Shown here piece by piece: positions 60,532-64,000 of a stretch of 64,000 bases of DNA (its first letter is position 1; every line of letters starts with the position of its first letter). Position numbers and translations under genes: made by a program. The DNA lies in NCBI GenBank assembly GCA_028023455.1, contig JAQFVV010012420.1:3782001-3846000 (forward strand), read 5' to 3'. Source of the stretch: Epiperipatus broadwayi. Taxonomy: Eukaryota > Onychophora > Udeonychophora > Euonychophora > Peripatidae. The notes below the pieces were generated by a model, which was given only the letters and a program-made list of their open reading frames with translations, was not told the DNA's origin and did no database searches.

Positions 60532-60696
60532 GGGCCAAGTGCAAGTGCATATGTAACATATAATAGAGCAGAAGATGCATTAAGGGCAATACAAGCAGTC
60601 AACAACATATATGTTGATGGTAGGACATTAAAGGCTTCATTAGGTACAACAAAATATTGTAGTCATTTCCTAAAAAACCAGCAGTGTCCAAAACCA
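60532..60696 (+). CDS. CNOT4: CNOT4 exon, residues 151-205: second half of RRM and start of C3H1 finger
   Basis: A 165-base exon between the acceptor TTTTACAG and the donor CCA|GTAAGT, phase 0. It reads GPSASAYVTYNRAEDALRAI, then QAVNNIYVDGRTLKASLGTT, then KYCSHFLKNQQCPKP. SASAYVTY (153-160) is the RNP1 strand; the RRM ends near residue 187. C193 and C202 are the first two ligands of the C-x8-C-x-C-x3-H zinc finger that follows the RRM in CNOT4; the other two must be in the next exon. That exon, expected to begin like DCMYLHELGD, is not seen before 64000, so the gene is truncated by the window. Confidence 0.95.
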
Positions 60697-61184
60697 GTAA
60701 GTCATTTTTTTTTTTGTCTCTTAAAGTCAAGGTGTTTTATATTTTACATTTTATGATTTGTAAAACATTTGTATATAGAATATATCAAAATAATAGAGTT
60801 TTAAACTACTCACATTTTTCAGTTATGTGCTAAGAGAATATAATTTGTATATTTATTTCTTAAATAAAATGACATTAAATTTTTATCTATTGAATAATTT
60901 GCCGTAGAATATTATATGGTCATTTATATTTAATTGTTGCAAACTCTTTCAGTGAAATATTTACATTTTAGTTGAAAAACTTTTTTCTACTACTTATCAA
61001 TATTTAGTTTTCATTGCTAGGATGTATTAAATCTGGTAGAGATTTAAACTTTTCATTCCATATTAACGTGTGGAATGCTGGGATGCAATTTTGAATTTTA
61101 AAAAATACATCAGATATATTTTGTACAATATTTTCAGTTTGAATACATTTAATAACATTTGTCTAAATTGCATGTTGTTATTAA

Positions 61185-61367
61185 ATTAGTAATAATTGAA
61201 AGCTTGCTAGACTTTTCACATGCGCTACAGTTGTTTCTCAGACAGGCAATTATATTTTTAAACAGCCTGATCGTTCTTAAAAGACAGCTGTTTAAAAATC
61301 TGATTGGCTGTCTGAGAAACAACTGTAGCGCATGTGAAAGTCTAGCAAGCTTTCAATTATTACTAAT
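61185..61367. repeat. 183 bp near-perfect hairpin (MITE-like)
   Basis: The left arm begins ATTAGTAATAATTGAAAGC and the right arm ends GCTTTCAATTATTACTAAT. Arms of about 90 bp include CACATGCGCTACAGTTGTTT, matched with only an extra T and a few substitutions. The inner part TAAACAGC/GCTGTTTA also pairs. No clear target duplication. The open frame across it is an artefact of the palindrome. Confidence 0.9.
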
Positions 61368-61389
61368 ACATTTAATATAAAATTGTATA

Positions 61390-62450
61390 TATTATTAGAA
61401 AGAGCAAATATAAAGGAACGTCATAAAACTGAAAAAGTATAGTTATATCTTAAAAAAATTTAGGGAAAAAAAAATTTTTTTTTAAAGATTGCTTATTTTT
61501 ACATAGGTTTGTAAATTTTATATTTTAAGAATTAAAATCACATTTTTGTAGACAGCTTCATCCTCATAAAATTTTTTAAAAATGATGTATAATATGACTT
61601 ATCTGAGATAATTCTTCATTAAAAACATTTAAATATTGGTGACTTTCAATTTTACTAAGTAACTCAGATTTTATCCTTCCATGCAGGGATCTGCTGGAAA
61701 TATGTTTCTTTTTAATGGGGGGGGGGGGGGCGGGTAACAATGAGGATTGTGTATCAAATATGCAGAGAACTTAATAAATTGTAATCTATCAAAAAATTAA
61801 ATTAATGTTAAGATAATTTCAGAAAAAAATTAATGTATAAAATGAAAAAGCAATGAGAAAAAAATGACAAGATGAAAAACTAAAAAATGTTTTCAGGATG
61901 CATATATCACATTTCTATACATGGTAATAACTAAATAAGAAAAGTTTTTTTTTTTTTTCATTTTAATTGTAATATAAAATATGCCTAAGAATAGTCACAA
62001 TAGTGATGCTCTTTATTACTTGTTCTATTTTTTATTTCCCCTTGTGGAAATGGCTATAGCTTACTAATTAGATTGCTTTATTTATGATTCATATATCTTA
62101 ACCTTTTCACTTTCAAGCAGCCATATTGAATATTTAAAAAAATTATGCTAAACCACAAATTTTATCATAACTTTAAGTTTTATTAATAAAAAATGACATA
62201 ATAAATATTGTTTTAAAGATTAAGCACCAAAGAATGTAATTAAACTGAAAAAAATATAGTCATTGATATTCAAAGTAATAAAGAAAAGAATAAAAGTTAA
62301 TATTTCTAATAATTATTTTCATATTATTTTATAAATCCTAAATTATCATGCATACAACTTAAAATTATATTTTTGTTAGTAGGTTAGTTGGATTCATCAT
62401 AAAATTTCTAAAAAATTAGTATATAAGATAATAGTATGAATACTGAACCC
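61390..62450 (+). repeat. Diverged relatives of dispersed repeat B
   Basis: Two old pieces. 61390-61690 shares CATCCTCATAAAATT and CTTATCTGAGATAAT with repeat B. 62098-62450 starts TTTCAAGCAGCCATATTGAA, the same start as copies at 28254 and 48340, and keeps the same order of phrases. Both are much more diverged than those copies. A poly-G run lies between them near 61720. Confidence 0.55.
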
Positions 62451-62499
62451 TATTGTCTGATGGCACTCTTTTTCACCCAATTCACATAATATTATGGTA

Positions 62500-63020
62500 A
62501 AAGTTTTTTTTTTTTGTCGACGACAGTAAACCACCAAAGGTTTTTTTTTTTGTTTTTAATAAACAAATATTTTGTTTTTAGATCGTCTAAGGGTGTTGGT
62601 TTGTTTGTAAATTAACGACTAACTATCAGTAGGTTTCTTTACATAATATACTTACGGTAAACCAAATGTTTTTTTCATACGTTCTTTTATATTTTTTTTT
62701 TGGTTCGTTTTTTTAAGAAACAAACCCTTTGTTTTTAGATGTCTAGGGGTGTTGGTTTGCTTTTGAATTATCGATTAACGCTCCGTCGGTTTGTTTACAC
62801 AAAAATACGGTAACAAACACTTTGTTGTTTTTAGATGGTGGAGGGGGGGATTCTTGTTTGCTTTGAACTTATCTTCTTTTTTTTTTTTGGTTGATGTTTT
62901 GATTTGCTGAAAGACTTCAACAATTCAGTACTTTTGAATAAACCAACACTTGGTTTTTTTTAGAGGGTGGAGGGGAGAGGGGTTGTTTTGATTTTGAATT
63001 GTCTTTTTTTTTTTTTTGTT
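62500..63020 (+). repeat. G/T-rich degenerate tandem repeats
   Basis: About four loosely repeated units of 100-190 bases. Each has a CTTTGTTTTTAGA-like phrase followed by a GGTG or GGGG-rich piece (TCTAAGGGTGTTGG, TCTAGGGGTGTTGG, GTGGAGGGGGG, GTGGAGGGGAG), then TTTG..TTTGAA. They are unlike the rest of the window in base composition, with T on one strand and few C. No coding content. Confidence 0.6.
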
Positions 63021-64000
63021 AATTTATTACGAGGCTTTTTTTTCTTTCAAATCTTTATGCTACAGAAAGCTTTATATGATAGTGAAAAGTTCTTTCTTAA
63101 TTTTTTGGGCCTTTAATTTTAAAAAAAGATATAAACAGTTCATTTTTAAAGAACACTTTTTTTTTAAGCTGGGGGAGGTGGGGTGTCGAGGAAGGTTTGT
63201 TTTGATTTTTAAGCAGCCGTGCCCGGATTTCAGGCTTTTACCTTAAGGGTAAAAACCTGAAATCCGGGCAAAGCCGCTTGGAGCGTTAATGCTAGACAAA
63301 ATCAATGAAATATAATGTTACCGGGCTGCCGCAACTTTGTCTTTTTTTAGACAAGGTTTTTTTTTTTCCTATTAAACAAATTTTGATATTCATTTTCGTT
63401 ACTTTTTATGGGTTTTTTGGAACCTGACTGACATTTTTTCAACAAATTTTGCTAATTGTATTTTTTTCTTTTTATCATTTGAAAAATTCGGACCATTTCA
63501 CGATGTTAAAAAATTTGTTTGAATCCCACCGCCGAAAAAATAGAATACAATTATTTGCGACTTGTTTAGAACTTAATTCTACCTTTCTTTCTTTTTTTTT
63601 GGCTTGACTAAATGGTTTTTTTTATTATTATTAAATTTACTTTTTTTTAAAAAACACAACTTGTTTTCACTTTGATTTAGATTGTTTGAATTAGCCTTTT
63701 TTTGGGGGGGGGCTACTACAAGAAACAGCTTTTTGAGCGGTGGACGGGGGAATTCGTACTGTTATTATTAACAAAAAGGCAACAAAAATAGTCAATTATT
63801 TTAACAGCGCTGAAAAAAGAGAATCAACTTTGGGACTTGTTTCGAATTTTGATTTCTTTTTGGTTGACGTAATTGTTTTTTCTTAATATTAAATCCAAAT
63901 TTACTTTTGTGTTTTTGCTGATTAAAAAATTGTTTTCAAACACCCACCCCCACACACTCGGAAAAAGAATTGTAACCAAAAAGTCAAGAATAACTTTTTT
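63021..64000 (+). other. G/T-rich non-coding end of window
   Basis: Continuation of the T- and G-rich sequence with runs of T, and a strong stem-loop at 63221-63269. No gene seen; the next CNOT4 exon is not here. Confidence 0.5.
63221..63269. repeat. GC-rich stem-loop, 22 bp stem
   Basis: Arms GCCCGGATTTCAGGC... (63221-63242) and ...CCTGAAATCCGGGC (63248-63269) pair over 22 positions with one mismatch and a loop of TTAAG. CTAG follows 20 bases later (63290-63293), a layout that loosely recalls a Helitron 3' end. No other Helitron feature was found. Confidence 0.8.

Noticed and set aside
61159-61380. 73-codon open frame
   Set aside because: It runs through the 183 bp hairpin; the frame is open because of the palindrome.
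63016-63246. 76-codon open frame at the right end
   Set aside because: Low complexity, Phe- and Lys-rich, and ends inside the GC stem-loop; it does not match the expected CNOT4 continuation.
60697-64000. Search for the next CNOT4 exon (C3H1 finger end, DCMYLHELGD-like)
   Set aside because: No frame with this wording next to an acceptor was found; the exon is assumed to lie beyond the window.

Overview
This window is A+T-rich eukaryotic DNA with long homopolymer runs and GT-AG introns. It is dominated by one split protein-coding gene on the + strand: the CNOT4 orthologue (the RING E3 ligase subunit of the CCR4-NOT complex). Seven exons between 6170 and 60696 splice, with conserved donors and acceptors and compatible phases, into the first 205 residues: the C4C4 RING, a basic linker, the RRM and the start of the C3H1 zinc finger. 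The next exon should open with the rest of that finger. It is not visible, so the gene runs off the right edge. Residues such as PADFKPL, KKHEYFGK and YCSHF.KNQQCPK look more like arthropod CNOT4 than vertebrate CNOT4 as I remember those proteins. A large-intron, A+T-rich arthropod, possibly a chelicerate, is my best guess, but this is an inference.

Nearly everything else is transposon material inside introns or upstream. Upstream of the gene: a broken mariner (3594-4475) and an old foldback repeat. Intron 2: a 2.6 kb block with TG...CA ends, a 117-121 bp tandem array and a hAT-type MITE with a perfect 8 bp target duplication. Intron 3: a foldback-family monomer and a nearly full-length CR1-type non-LTR element on the minus strand, whose ORF1 carries a PHD finger and an SGNH esterase. 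Intron 4: a SINE-like remnant, a foldback inverted dimer, an A-B-A' repeat block and a 5.45 kb element (30871-36320) ending only 329 bp before exon 5. Intron 5 (about 20 kb): two Penelope-like relics, two more hAT MITEs, an LTR-like promoter block, an RTE-like fragment, another foldback dimer and a tandem array closed by an inverted unit. Intron 7: a 183 bp near-perfect hairpin and a G/T-rich degenerate repeat field with a strong GC-rich stem-loop.

The most unusual object is the 5.45 kb element in intron 4. Its two 1.43 kb terminal repeats look like retroviral-type LTRs (TG...CA ends, internal TATAAATA promoter, a TGGCGCC primer-binding-site-like sequence just inside the left copy), yet they lie in inverted orientation. 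Their promoters point at each other across one intact 245-residue coiled-coil, basic, gag-like ORF. The arms are almost identical, so the insertion is probably young. I found no CRISPR arrays, rRNA, intact tRNA genes or bacterial-type signals.
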